From: Sinisalibacter lacisalsi
GTDB taxonomy: Bacteria; Pseudomonadota; Alphaproteobacteria; Rhodobacterales; Rhodobacteraceae
Length of the DNA: 64,000 bases
Direction of reading: 5' to 3'
NCBI RefSeq assembly: GCF_014640115.1
Contig: NZ_BMGI01000006.1
Coordinates: 124,001-188,000, forward strand
Shown here: one piece after another, positions 43,140 to 51,488 of the stretch
Position numbering within the stretch: position 1 is the first letter of the stretch
Layout: each line of letters starts with the position of its first letter
Translations under genes and position numbers: made by a program
The notes under the pieces: generated by a model
The model's database searches: none
What the model saw: only the letters and a program-made list of their open reading frames with translations
What the model was told of the DNA's origin: nothing

Positions 43140-43211
43140 CTTCATCCTGTCCCAAATACCTCGGGGGTCACCCCGGGGGCGCGCCGTCGGCACGACGGGC
43201 AGCGCCCCCGG
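43140..43211 (-). repeat. Dispersed intergenic repeat, copy B
   Basis: Reading the minus strand: a 10-base-pair stem (CCGGGGGCGC at 43173-43182 with GCGCCCCCGG at 43202-43211), enclosing a second stem (43184-43189 with 43193-43198). Then comes a 29-base core, ACCCCCGAGGTATTTGGGAC and so on, at 43168-43140. The core matches copy A at 55986-56014 in 27 of 29 bases. It lies between cluster genes 3 and 4. Confidence 0.85.
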
Positions 43212-43214
43212 CCC

Positions 43215-44357
43215 TCACACGTAACTCAACACCCGCCCGCCCGGGCTCACCACGAACTTGCGCATCTGCCGGAACCCGGCCGGGTTCTTCTCGGCCAGAA
43301 CCTGGAACGGGCGCTGCGGCAGGATGATCGCGCGGCTCATCCGCGTCACGCCGCTGTCGGCGCCGGTTGCGGCGAACGGATCGAGGGCGAAGATCTCGCG
43401 CTCGACGCTGCCGAACCAGCCGGATTTCTCCGTTTCCACCCGCTCGCTCTCGAGGTCTTCCACCGTCCAGGCCAGCGCCCAGTCTTCGCCCGGTGGGCTC
43501 TTGGCCTCCTCGAGCACCTCGCGCAGCGGCCCGGTCTGGCGGGTGAAGGCGTGCGAATACATCGGCCCGACGTGAATGCGCCTGAGCCGCTTGGGGTGCA
43601 GGTCGTCGAAGTCACGGTCGAAGCCGCTGGCGATGGTGACGAGCTTCAGCCCCGCCACCGATTGCGCCATCAGGTGCGCCTGCACCTCGGGCCAGCGGCT
43701 TTCGTCCTTTGGCAGCGCGGTGCGGCCGGTGTCTTCCACGTCCATCAGGTAGATCGTGGGGATGTTGAGCGTCGAGTCGTAGACCGCCCAGTGCACGAGG
43801 TAGCGCCGCCTCGGCGCGCGGCCCTCGGCGAGATTGCCGAGCCAGACCACGTCGGCGTCCATCTGCGGCCAGAACAGATCGCCGCGCGCCAGTTCCTCGT
43901 AGTAGAGCCGCTGACTCATCGCGAATTGCAGACGGGTCGGCACCTCGAGGCTGCCGACGATCTCGCTCACCATCCGGGCCTTCAGCTCCTCCGGGCCGGG
44001 CATGTTCTTGAGGTGCCGGTGCGCCTGTGCCGCGTCGGAGGCCATCTGCATCAACTCGGCGTGGATCGGGAAGCCCGATTCCTCGCGGTCGAAGGTGAGC
44101 CGGCCCGGCAGCGGCCCCTCGATCCGCCCGGCCATGTGATACTTGTTGGCCAGCGCCCGGAAGGTGAAGCCCAGCGCCACCAGATAGCGCGCCAGCACCT
44201 CGACCTCGCGGCGGCTGAGCGCGCCTTCCGCCTCGAACTGCGCCGCCACCCGCGCCATATGCCCGGTGATCGCCCGGAACTTGGCGAAGTAGCGCCGGGT
44301 GACCCGGGTGTCTTCGAGCGTGACGTGGTCGCGCATAAGGGCGTCGGGTTCAGGCAT
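43215..44357 (-). CDS. Conserved protein of unknown function (cluster gene 3)
   Basis: A 380-residue soluble protein. Segments that look conserved are RYFAKFRAITGHMARVAAQF, LARYLVALGFTFRALANKYH, HWAVYDSTLNIPTIYLMDVE and LRRIHVGPMYSHAFTRQTGP. I recognise no enzyme motif. ATG 44357 overlaps the preceding stop by eight bases; a TTG at 44387 is an unlikely alternative. It is separated from the AAA gene only by the dispersed repeat. A role as an adaptor or regulator of the AAA ATPase is inferred from position alone. Confidence 0.75.
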   Translation of the reverse strand: MPEPDALMRDHVTLEDTRVTRRYFAKFRAITGHMARVAAQFEAEGALSRREVEVLARYLVALGFTFRALANKYHMAGRIEGPLPGRLTFDREESGFPIHAELMQMASDAAQAHRHLKNMPGPEELKARMVSEIVGSLEVPTRLQFAMSQRLYYEELARGDLFWPQMDADVVWLGNLAEGRAPRRRYLVHWAVYDSTLNIPTIYLMDVEDTGRTALPKDESRWPEVQAHLMAQSVAGLKLVTIASGFDRDFDDLHPKRLRRIHVGPMYSHAFTRQTGPLREVLEEAKSPPGEDWALAWTVEDLESERVETEKSGWFGSVEREIFALDPFAATGADSGVTRMSRAIILPQRPFQVLAEKNPAGFRQMRKFVVSPGGRVLSYV

Positions 44358-44571
44358 CGTCTCGGTCGGCTTCGTCCCATTTTCCAAGGCGCATCAGGCG
44401 CATTGCGGCAATCGTGACGCCGCCGATCATCAGCCCGCGCAGCATCGCACCCATGGTGTCCTCGCCGAAGGGGAGGGCTTCACCGAACAGCGCCATCGCG
44501 AAGGCGGCGGCCAATGCAGCGCCCATCGCGATCACCCAACGCAGCGGCCTGGAGAGATCGGACACCTTCAC
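44350..44571 (-). CDS. Two-helix small membrane protein (cluster gene 2)
   Basis: A 73-residue protein with a GTG start at 44571 that overlaps the coiled-coil gene's stop (GTGA). Helices are at about 11-31 and 39-58 (WVIAMGAALAAAFAMALFGE, then MLRGLMIGGVTIAAMRLM), with an acidic end KWDEADRDDA. Unknown function. It probably anchors its soluble neighbours at the membrane. Confidence 0.7.
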   Translation of the reverse strand: MKVSDLSRPLRWVIAMGAALAAAFAMALFGEALPFGEDTMGAMLRGLMIGGVTIAAMRLMRLGKWDEADRDDA

Positions 44572-45647
44572 GCCCCGTAGAGGTTCTTGTCGTGCTTCTC
44601 GACGATCGCGGCGAAGCGGCGGGCGAAGCGTTCGTCGGCCTTGGCCTTGGCCTCCAGCACATCACGGGCAAACACCATGTGCTCCTCGTGCGCCTCCATC
44701 ATGTCGGCCATCTTCTGGTTCGTCGCGGTGCCGATCGAGGCCATGGCGGCCTGCGCCTCCTTGTCGGTCTCCACCCCGATCTCGTTGATCCGGTGCGCCA
44801 CGTCCTGCTGCTGCGCAGTTTTCAGAGACTTGGACAGAGCGTCGTAGAGCACCACGCGCTGCTTGGTATCGGTCTGCAGCTTGTTGATCAGCACCATCTG
44901 GGTGGCGGCCTGGTTCTGCAGGCTGTCGACCCAGGTCTTGCCCTTCTCGATGTAGCGCTCCAGCGTCTGGCTGCGGGCGAGCTTGACCTGCTCCTCCTGC
45001 ACCAGCGCGTTGTAGCGCGCGTTCATCTCGGCAAGTTCGGTCTCCAGCTTGGTGCGCGCGGCGGCGTCCTGCTCCACCGCGATCTTGTTTTCCAGCTCGA
45101 TGATCGCCGGGTCCATGCCTGCGATCTCGGCCCGCACCTGCTCCAGTTCGCCCACCGTCATCTCGCGGTCGTCCAGCGTTTCGGAAAGGTTCGTCTCCAC
45201 CCGGGATTTCTGGTCGTTGAGCATGTCGAGCTGCCCCTGAAGCAGCTTCACGATCACGTCGGACTTCGAGATCAGATCCTGCAGCTTGTCGTCGATGGAA
45301 GCGGTGCGCATCCGCTCCTGCCGCAGGCTCTCGGACTTGTGGCGCGAAAAGATCCCGACGAAGCTTTCCCACCCCGTCTTCGAGCGCATCTCGTTGAAAT
45401 CCTTCGAGAAGGCCGCCGTCACGTCATCGAGCCCCATGATCAGCTCGGCGATGTTGGCGTTCATGATCTCGGTATGGGCGTGCACGTCATCGAGGGTCGC
45501 GGTCTCGATGTCGATGGCGATGTCGTCGCCGGTTTTCAGCTTCGCCCGCGCGGTTTCGATCCGGGTGGTCAGTTCGGCGATCTTGCCCTGGGCCTCGGCC
45601 ACCTGGGCCTGGCTTTCCCTGATCCGGGTGTCGAGGTTGGCAGCCAT
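44568..45647 (-). CDS. Long coiled-coil protein, TelA-like (cluster gene 1)
   Basis: A 359-residue, almost wholly alpha-helical protein. Coiled coil covers about 1-50, 110-225 and 270-359. Segments include LLQGQLDMLNDQKSRVETNL, EEQVKLARSQTLERYIEKGK and a C-terminal KAKADERFARRFAAIVEKHD. Overall design and the C-terminal third recall TelA/toxic-anion-resistance proteins and other membrane-stress coiled coils, though the match is weak. GAGGGGA precedes ATG 45647. It is the first gene of the ten-gene minus-strand cluster, 217 bases from the divergent transporter gene; the promoter must lie in that gap. Confidence 0.75.
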   Translation of the reverse strand: MAANLDTRIRESQAQVAEAQGKIAELTTRIETARAKLKTGDDIAIDIETATLDDVHAHTEIMNANIAELIMGLDDVTAAFSKDFNEMRSKTGWESFVGIFSRHKSESLRQERMRTASIDDKLQDLISKSDVIVKLLQGQLDMLNDQKSRVETNLSETLDDREMTVGELEQVRAEIAGMDPAIIELENKIAVEQDAAARTKLETELAEMNARYNALVQEEQVKLARSQTLERYIEKGKTWVDSLQNQAATQMVLINKLQTDTKQRVVLYDALSKSLKTAQQQDVAHRINEIGVETDKEAQAAMASIGTATNQKMADMMEAHEEHMVFARDVLEAKAKADERFARRFAAIVEKHDKNLYGA

Positions 45648-45864
45648 GTGTATCCCCTCAAAGTAAATGATCGTAACATCAAGTTGGCGTCAGCCTAGCG
45701 CGATTTCAACGGCATGGGGAGGCGCAATCCGGCGGATGGAGCGGATTTTAGCGATCACATATTCGCATTGCGTTATGTTTCCCTTTGCCTCGTGACCGGC
45801 TTGAGTGTTACTGACTTTCGGACCGCGAAAAGAGTCACGGTGGGGGATACGAGGGGGAGACCGG

Positions 45865-47748
45865 GTGGAGGCTGTTACCCTTACAACCGAGATGATGGTG
45901 GTGCTGGGCATCCTCGGCTTCACCATGTTCCTGTTCGTGAGCGAGATCGTGCGGGTCGACCTTGCGGCGGTGATCGTGATGGTGCTGATCGGCCTGTTGA
46001 GCTACCTGCCCGGCCTTGGCAACCTCGCCGATATCAGCCAGCTTTTCGCAGGCTTCGGATCGAACGCGGTGATCTCGATCATCGCGGTGATGATCATCGG
46101 TGCGGGGCTGGACCGAACCGGGATCATGAACAAGGTGGCGGCCGTGATCCTGCGCTTCGGCGGCACCAGCGAAAAGCGGATCATCCCGATCATCTCCTCG
46201 ACCGTCGGTGTCATCTCGTCCTTCATGCAGAACGTGGGCGCGGCGGCGCTGTTCCTGCCGGTGGTTTCGCGAATCTCGGCGCGCACCGGGCTTCCCCTGT
46301 CGCGGTTGCTGATGCCGATGGGCTTCACCGCGATCCTCGGCGGCACGATGACGATGGTCGGCTCCTCGCCGATGATCCTGCTGAACGACCTCATTGCCGG
46401 GGCCAACGCCGATCTGCCCGACGATGAACAAATCGGCATGTTCGGCCTCTTCGCGCCCGCGCCGATCGGGATCGCCCTGATCGTTTCGGGCATTCTCTAT
46501 TTCGTGTTGTTCGGCAACTGGCTCCTGCCCGCCCGCTCCAAGGGCGACGACGCCACCACCGGCCAGTCGACGGCGGATTATCTCAAGGGCACCTACGGGC
46601 TGAAGGCCGACCTGGTGGAAGTGGTCGTGCCCGAGGGCAACATCCTCGTCGGCCACAAGATCGACGACATCATGAACGCCCACCACCTCTATATCATCGG
46701 CACCTCCTACGCCGGGCAGAAGGTGGTCAATCCGCGCGTCTCGACAACGATCCTCGCCCCCTGCCGGCTTGCGATTCTCGGGCGGCGCAAGGTGATCATG
46801 GAAATCTGCGACATCTACGGCATCGAGGTTCTGCCCGAGCTTGATGAATTCACCGACGATTTCGCCCCGACCCGCGCAGGTGTGGCCGAGATCGTCGTCA
46901 AGCCGGGATCGTCGGTGATCGGCAAGACCCCGACCGAGTTGCGCTTCCGGCAATCCTTCGGCATGAGCCTGCTGGCGATCCACCGCGGCGAAGAGACGAT
47001 GAGCCACGTGGAAACCTCGGATCACCCCGCCGTGGTGCTTGGCACGCAGCCGCTGCAGGCGGGCGACACGCTCGTGGTGCACACGCCGTGGGACATGCTT
47101 TCGCTGATGAAGCAGAACCGCGATTTCGTGGTGATCACCTCCGACTTCCCGGAAGAGGAATTGCGCCCGCGCAAGATGGGCTGGGCGCTCATGTTCTTCG
47201 CCATCGCCCTGTCGCTGATCCTGTTCACCGATCTGCGGCTGTCGCTGGCGCTGCTGGTGGGCGCGGCGGGCATGATCGTGACCCGCGTGCTCTCGATGGA
47301 CGAGGCCTATCGCGCGGTCGGATGGAATACCGTCTTCCTGCTCGCCTCGCTGATCCCGCTCGGCATGGCGGTGCAACATACCGGCACCGCCGACTGGATC
47401 GCGCACCAGGTGCTCCTGCTTCTGCAAGGCTGGCCGATCTGGGCGCTGCAGGTCGGGATCGCGGTGCTTGCCACCGGGTTCACGTTGGTGATGTCGAACG
47501 TCGGCGCCACCGTGCTCTTGGTGCCGCTGGCGATTTCGATCGCCCGCGAGGCCGGGGGCGATCCGGCGCTTTTCGCCCTCACCGTTGCGGTTTCGACGTC
47601 GAACTCCTTCCTGATCCCGACCCACCAGGTGAACGCGCTCCTGATGGCCCCCGCCGGCTACCGCGTGGCAGATTTCCTGCGCGCGGGCGGGATCATGACG
47701 ATCTTGTTCGTCATCGTGTCGCAAGGGGTGATGGCGCTGTTCTACTGA
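45865..47748 (+). CDS. DASS/SLC13-type transporter with RCK_C domains
   Basis: A 627-residue inner-membrane transporter. Helices run over about 8-215 and 420-627 in two similar halves, each with a family motif: FMQNVGAAALFLPVV in the first and VMSNVGATVLLVPLAISIAR in the second. In between, two TrkA-C/RCK_C domains (about 230-400) include LVEVVVPEGNILVGHKIDDI and VAEIVVKPGSSVIGKTPTEL. This arrangement is usual in the SLC13-related branch that carries sulphate, dicarboxylates or other anions. GTG 45865, with GGGGGAG before it, is favoured; ATG 45892 is an alternative. Substrate not readable. Confidence 0.87.
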   Translation: MEAVTLTTEMMVVLGILGFTMFLFVSEIVRVDLAAVIVMVLIGLLSYLPGLGNLADISQLFAGFGSNAVISIIAVMIIGAGLDRTGIMNKVAAVILRFGGTSEKRIIPIISSTVGVISSFMQNVGAAALFLPVVSRISARTGLPLSRLLMPMGFTAILGGTMTMVGSSPMILLNDLIAGANADLPDDEQIGMFGLFAPAPIGIALIVSGILYFVLFGNWLLPARSKGDDATTGQSTADYLKGTYGLKADLVEVVVPEGNILVGHKIDDIMNAHHLYIIGTSYAGQKVVNPRVSTTILAPCRLAILGRRKVIMEICDIYGIEVLPELDEFTDDFAPTRAGVAEIVVKPGSSVIGKTPTELRFRQSFGMSLLAIHRGEETMSHVETSDHPAVVLGTQPLQAGDTLVVHTPWDMLSLMKQNRDFVVITSDFPEEELRPRKMGWALMFFAIALSLILFTDLRLSLALLVGAAGMIVTRVLSMDEAYRAVGWNTVFLLASLIPLGMAVQHTGTADWIAHQVLLLLQGWPIWALQVGIAVLATGFTLVMSNVGATVLLVPLAISIAREAGGDPALFALTVAVSTSNSFLIPTHQVNALLMAPAGYRVADFLRAGGIMTILFVIVSQGVMALFY

Positions 47749-47785
47749 GATTGTGCCGCGCGGCGAACCCGCCTAACGTGGCGCC

Positions 47786-49063
47786 ATGACCGATCTCACC
47801 CAGACCCTGCTCGCCGAAATCGCCGCCCGCCGCGAGGCGCTGGTGGCGCTCACCCAAGGCCTCGTGCGCATCCCCACGCTGAACCCGCCGGGACGGCAAT
47901 ATCGCGAACTCGTGGATTGGCTCGCCGCGCGGCTGCAGACGCATGGCTGGGAGGTGGAGCTGATCCGCGCCGAGGGCGCGCCGGGCGACAGCGATCGCTG
48001 GCCGCGCTGGAACCTGGTCGCGCGCATCGAGGGCGCATCCCCCGGAGATTGCGTGCATTTCAACGGCCATCACGACGTGGTGGAGGTGGGCGAGGGCTGG
48101 ACCCGCGATCCCTTCGCCGCCGAGATCGAAGACGGGCGGATCTACGGGCGCGGCACCTGCGACATGAAGGGCGGCATCGCCACCGCGATCATCGCGGCGG
48201 AGGCTTTCGTCGCGGCCAACCCCGGCTTCTCCGGCGCGATCGAACTGAGCGCCACGGCAGACGAGGAATCGGGCGGCTATGGCGGCGTGGCCTACCTTGC
48301 CGAGCGCGGTTATTTCAGCCCCGAGCGGGTGCAGCACGTCATCATCCCCGAGCCGCTCAACAAGGACCGGATCTGCCTTGGCCACCGAGGCGTCTGGTGG
48401 GCCGAGATCGAAACCAAGGGCCGGATCGCCCACGGCTCGATGCCCTTCCTCGGCGACAGCGCGATCCGCCACATGGGGGCGGTGCTCGAAGAGATGGAGC
48501 GCGCGCTCTTCCCCCTGCTCGCCGGCAAGCGCACCGAGATGCCGGTGGTGCCGGACGGCGCGAAGCAATCGACGCTCAACATCAACTCGATCCATGGCGG
48601 CGAAGCCGAGCCCGAGCCGGGGTTCACCGGCTTTCCCGCGCCTTGCGTGGCCGACCGCTGCCGCATCGTGATCGACCGGCGGTTCCTGATCGAAGAGGAT
48701 ATCGCCGAGGTCAAGGACGAGGTGCGCGCGCTGATGGAACGGGTGAAAGCGGAACGCCCGGGCTTCGCCTACGAGATCCGCGAGCTGCACGAGGTGATCC
48801 CGACGATGACCGACCGCGACGCACCGGTGGTGCGCTCGACGGCGGCGGCGATCGAGAAGGTGCTCGGCGCGCAGCCCGACTACGTGGTGAGCCCCGGCAC
48901 CTACGACCAGAAGCACATCGACCGGATCGGCAGGCTGCGCAACTGCATCGCCTACGGCCCCGGCGTGCTCGATCTTGCCCACCAGCCCGATGAGTGGATC
49001 GGCATCGACGACATGGTCGACAGCGCCGGGGTGATGGCGCTGGTGCTGGCGGAGCTTCTCTGA
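47786..49063 (+). CDS. M20 family ArgE/DapE-type deacylase
   Basis: A 425-residue M20 metallohydrolase of the ArgE/DapE group. Metal ligands are visible in FNGHHDVVEVGEGW and GRGTCDMKGGIA, the catalytic pair in TADEESGGYGG, and others in IIPEPLNKDRICLGHRG and LAHQPDEWI. It would cleave an acyl group from an amino acid. It differs clearly from the M20 protein at 7465-8625, being longer and with a different dimerisation insert. It lies 37 bases after the transporter, suggesting a pair in which the hydrolase acts on the imported solute; that link is inferred. Confidence 0.86.
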   Translation: MTDLTQTLLAEIAARREALVALTQGLVRIPTLNPPGRQYRELVDWLAARLQTHGWEVELIRAEGAPGDSDRWPRWNLVARIEGASPGDCVHFNGHHDVVEVGEGWTRDPFAAEIEDGRIYGRGTCDMKGGIATAIIAAEAFVAANPGFSGAIELSATADEESGGYGGVAYLAERGYFSPERVQHVIIPEPLNKDRICLGHRGVWWAEIETKGRIAHGSMPFLGDSAIRHMGAVLEEMERALFPLLAGKRTEMPVVPDGAKQSTLNINSIHGGEAEPEPGFTGFPAPCVADRCRIVIDRRFLIEEDIAEVKDEVRALMERVKAERPGFAYEIRELHEVIPTMTDRDAPVVRSTAAAIEKVLGAQPDYVVSPGTYDQKHIDRIGRLRNCIAYGPGVLDLAHQPDEWIGIDDMVDSAGVMALVLAELL

Positions 49064-49119
49064 GCGGCACGGGTTGGCATGAGTGAAGCGGTTGGGCGCA
49101 AGGCGCGCGGTTCGTCGGA

Positions 49120-49971
49120 TCAGACCTTCACGCGATGTTCGGCCTGACCGGTGATCCCGGTTTCCACCGCGAAGGTCAGGCCATCGTTCTCGGCAGGCGA
49201 GGCGATCCCCTCCGAGGCGCTTGTGGCGAACAGGGTTGTGAGGTGGGGCCCGCCGAAGGCCGGGCAACTGACCTGCCTCGCCGGAAGCGCGACCGCCGAG
49301 AGAAACCGCCCGTCGGGGGCATAGCGCGCGACCCGCCCGGCGCCCCACTGGGCATTCCACAGGCAGCCCTCGGCATCCACCACCGCGCCATCGGGGTTCA
49401 AGCCATCGCGCGAGAGATCGACGAACACCTCCGGCGCGCCATCGGGCCAGCCGGCATCGTCGAGCGTCTGGCGCTGGATGATGCGCCTGGCGGTATCGGT
49501 GAAATAGGCGAGGCGCCGATCGGGCGAAAAAGAGATCGCATTGGAAATCGTGACGCCCGCGAAAAGCCGTTCGAGCCTTCCTTCGAAGAACCGGTAGATC
49601 GCCCCCGCCCCCGGCTCCGCCGCCTTGCCCATCGTGCCGATCCAGAAGCCGCCGAACGGATCGGCGCGGCCATCGTTGGAGCGCGTTGCCGGGTTGTCTG
49701 CCTCCAGCGCCACAAGATCCTCGCGCGCGCCGGTCTCGATGTCGAAGCGAAACAGCGCGGTTTCCGAGGCGATCAGCAGGCGATCGCGGTCGATCCAGCC
49801 CGCGGCGGAAACGTGCTCGTCGAATGGCCAGTGGCGCGGGCCGTCTTCATCGCGGGTGAGCAGGCGTTTGCCGAGGATATCGAACCAGAACAACTGCTTC
49901 CGCTCGGGGTGCCACAGCGGCCCCTCGCCCAGCGTGCAGCGGCGGTGATCGAAAACCTCCGCCGTTGTCAT
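49120..49971 (-). CDS. SMP-30/gluconolactonase-type sugar lactonase
   Basis: A 283-residue six-bladed propeller lactonase. Family signatures are CTLGEGPLWHPERKQLFWFD (metal Glu), RSNDGRADPFGGFWIGTMGK (metal Asn and substrate site), FTDTARRIIQ and LNPDGAVVDAEGCLWNAQWG (metal Asp). It opens aldonolactones in sugar oxidation pathways. ATG 49971 overlaps the aldolase stop by four bases. Within the five-gene cluster it supplies the lactone hydrolysis step. Confidence 0.93.
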   Translation of the reverse strand: MTTAEVFDHRRCTLGEGPLWHPERKQLFWFDILGKRLLTRDEDGPRHWPFDEHVSAAGWIDRDRLLIASETALFRFDIETGAREDLVALEADNPATRSNDGRADPFGGFWIGTMGKAAEPGAGAIYRFFEGRLERLFAGVTISNAISFSPDRRLAYFTDTARRIIQRQTLDDAGWPDGAPEVFVDLSRDGLNPDGAVVDAEGCLWNAQWGAGRVARYAPDGRFLSAVALPARQVSCPAFGGPHLTTLFATSASEGIASPAENDGLTFAVETGITGQAEHRVKV

Positions 49972-50573
49972 GCCCACGCCTCGTCGTATGCCGACACGAT
50001 TTCCTCCGCGCGGGCACGGACCTCGACCGGCGAAAGCCCCGGCGTGTAGATCGCCGTGCCGATCCCGAAGCCGGTTGCGCCCGCCGCGCGCCAGGCGGCG
50101 AAGTTCTCCGGCCCGGCCCCGCCGACGGCATAGGTCTCGGTCCCCGCAGGCAGCACGGCGCGGATCGCCTTCAGCCCGTCCGGGCCGATCAGGCTGGCGG
50201 GAAACAGCTTGAGCCCGTCCGCCCCGGCACGCAGCGCGGCGAAGCACTCGCTCGGTGTCATCGCGCCGGGATAGGAAGCCATGCCCGCCGCTTTCGTCGC
50301 GGCGATCACCTGCGGATTGGTGTCGGGCGAAACGACAAGCGTGCCCCCCGCATCGCGCACCTGTTCAACCTCGTCCACCGTCAGAACCGTGCCGGCCCCG
50401 ATCCGCGCCCGCGCGCCCAGCGCATCGGCCAGCGCGGCGATGCTGTCGAGCGGGTCGGGCGAGTTCAGCGGCACCTCGATGATGCCGATCCCGGCCTCGA
50501 CCAGTTCCGTGCCGATCGCAACCGCCTCGGCCGGTGTCACCCCCCGCAGGATAGCGATGATCTTGCGCTCCAT
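49968..50573 (-). CDS. dgoA: 2-dehydro-3-deoxy-6-phosphogalactonate aldolase
   Basis: A 201-residue KDPG/KDPGal aldolase. Schiff-base Lys122 lies in GADGLKLFPASLIGPDGLKA; the general acid/base Glu33 is in GIIEVPLNSPDP, whose form, EVPLNSP rather than EITLRT, is the KDPGal type. It splits 2-keto-3-deoxy-6-phosphogalactonate to pyruvate and glyceraldehyde-3-phosphate. It lies 15 bases after the kinase gene. Confidence 0.94.
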   Translation of the reverse strand: MERKIIAILRGVTPAEAVAIGTELVEAGIGIIEVPLNSPDPLDSIAALADALGARARIGAGTVLTVDEVEQVRDAGGTLVVSPDTNPQVIAATKAAGMASYPGAMTPSECFAALRAGADGLKLFPASLIGPDGLKAIRAVLPAGTETYAVGGAGPENFAAWRAAGATGFGIGTAIYTPGLSPVEVRARAEEIVSAYDEAWA

Positions 50574-50588
50574 GTCTTTCCGCCTTTT

Positions 50589-51488
50589 CTAGTTTCGCCC
50601 GGCCGAAGCCGCTTTCAGCCCGGCCAGCACCATCTCGTCACCATCGGCCACCTCGGGCAGGGCCCCCTGCGCCCGCAGAGCGGCGGCGTATCGCGCGATG
50701 AGCCCCGCGGCGCCCACCAGCGCCAGCCGCGTGCCCAGCCAGTAACCGCGCGCGCCCGCCAGTTCGAGGCCGATCAGCAGCCCCGAGAGCCGCGAAGCGG
50801 CGGCATCGGCATCAAGCCCGTGCAACAGCGCCTCGGCGCGCAGCCCGAAGAGCCGCGCCGTCAGCGCCTCGGGCCGTGCCATGCCATCGGCGACGCCGTC
50901 GATGAACGCGGCCTCGTCACTCCCATGTCCGACCGTGTGGCGCAGAACCGTATGGCCGGAGATCGCGGCGAACAGCTCGCCCGTCATCACCGTGCGGAAA
51001 CTCACCACCTCGCCCGCGCTGACCTGAACCCACTTCGTATGCGTGCCGGGCAGGCAGATCGTGCCGTCGAAGTCCGGCACCGTGGCGAGAAACCCCGCGA
51101 TCTGGGTTTCCTCGCCGCGCATCACGTCGGCGGGCCTGTCCTGGCTCAACCCCGGCAAGATCATCACGTCGAGGCGCGGATCGGCGGCGGGCGCGCGGGT
51201 GGCATGGGCCAGCCCCGGCGGCGCGCAGGGCACGGCTTCATAGGCCGCCTCGATCCAGCCCTGACGTGCCCCCACCATGCCGCAGGCGATCACCGGGGTG
51301 GCGCGCCCCTCCGCGAGGTGTGGCCCGACAAGCTCCAGCAAGGCAGGCTCGAAGGCATCAGGGGCAAGCCCGCCCATGCCCCTGTCGGAGGCAAGATGCG
51401 CGATCTCGCGCCCGGCGCCATCCATCACCCAGGCCCTGAGCCGCGTCGTGCCCCAGTCCACCGCGATCCAGTCCGCCGGGGCGCTCAT
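50589..51488 (-). CDS. dgoK: 2-dehydro-3-deoxygalactonokinase
   Basis: A 299-residue sugar-acid kinase of the DgoK family. It has the N-terminal phosphate motif AVDWGTTRLRAWVMD, and GRATPVIACGMVGARQGWIE and LPGTHTKWVQV as the most typical segments. It phosphorylates 2-keto-3-deoxygalactonate at C6 for DgoA. ATG 51488 overlaps the SDR stop by four bases; a long upstream frame is rejected as non-coding. Confidence 0.95.
   Translation of the reverse strand: MSAPADWIAVDWGTTRLRAWVMDGAGREIAHLASDRGMGGLAPDAFEPALLELVGPHLAEGRATPVIACGMVGARQGWIEAAYEAVPCAPPGLAHATRAPAADPRLDVMILPGLSQDRPADVMRGEETQIAGFLATVPDFDGTICLPGTHTKWVQVSAGEVVSFRTVMTGELFAAISGHTVLRHTVGHGSDEAAFIDGVADGMARPEALTARLFGLRAEALLHGLDADAAASRLSGLLIGLELAGARGYWLGTRLALVGAAGLIARYAAALRAQGALPEVADGDEMVLAGLKAASAGRN

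Noticed and set aside
43131-43193. N-terminal extension of the AAA ATPase
   Set aside because: It translates the dispersed intergenic repeat; ATG 43130 has its own ribosome binding site.
45835-47724. A 629-codon minus-strand open frame opposite the DASS transporter
   Set aside because: Its translation is His/Asp/Arg-rich and structureless, the mirror image of the transporter codons; no ribosome binding site.
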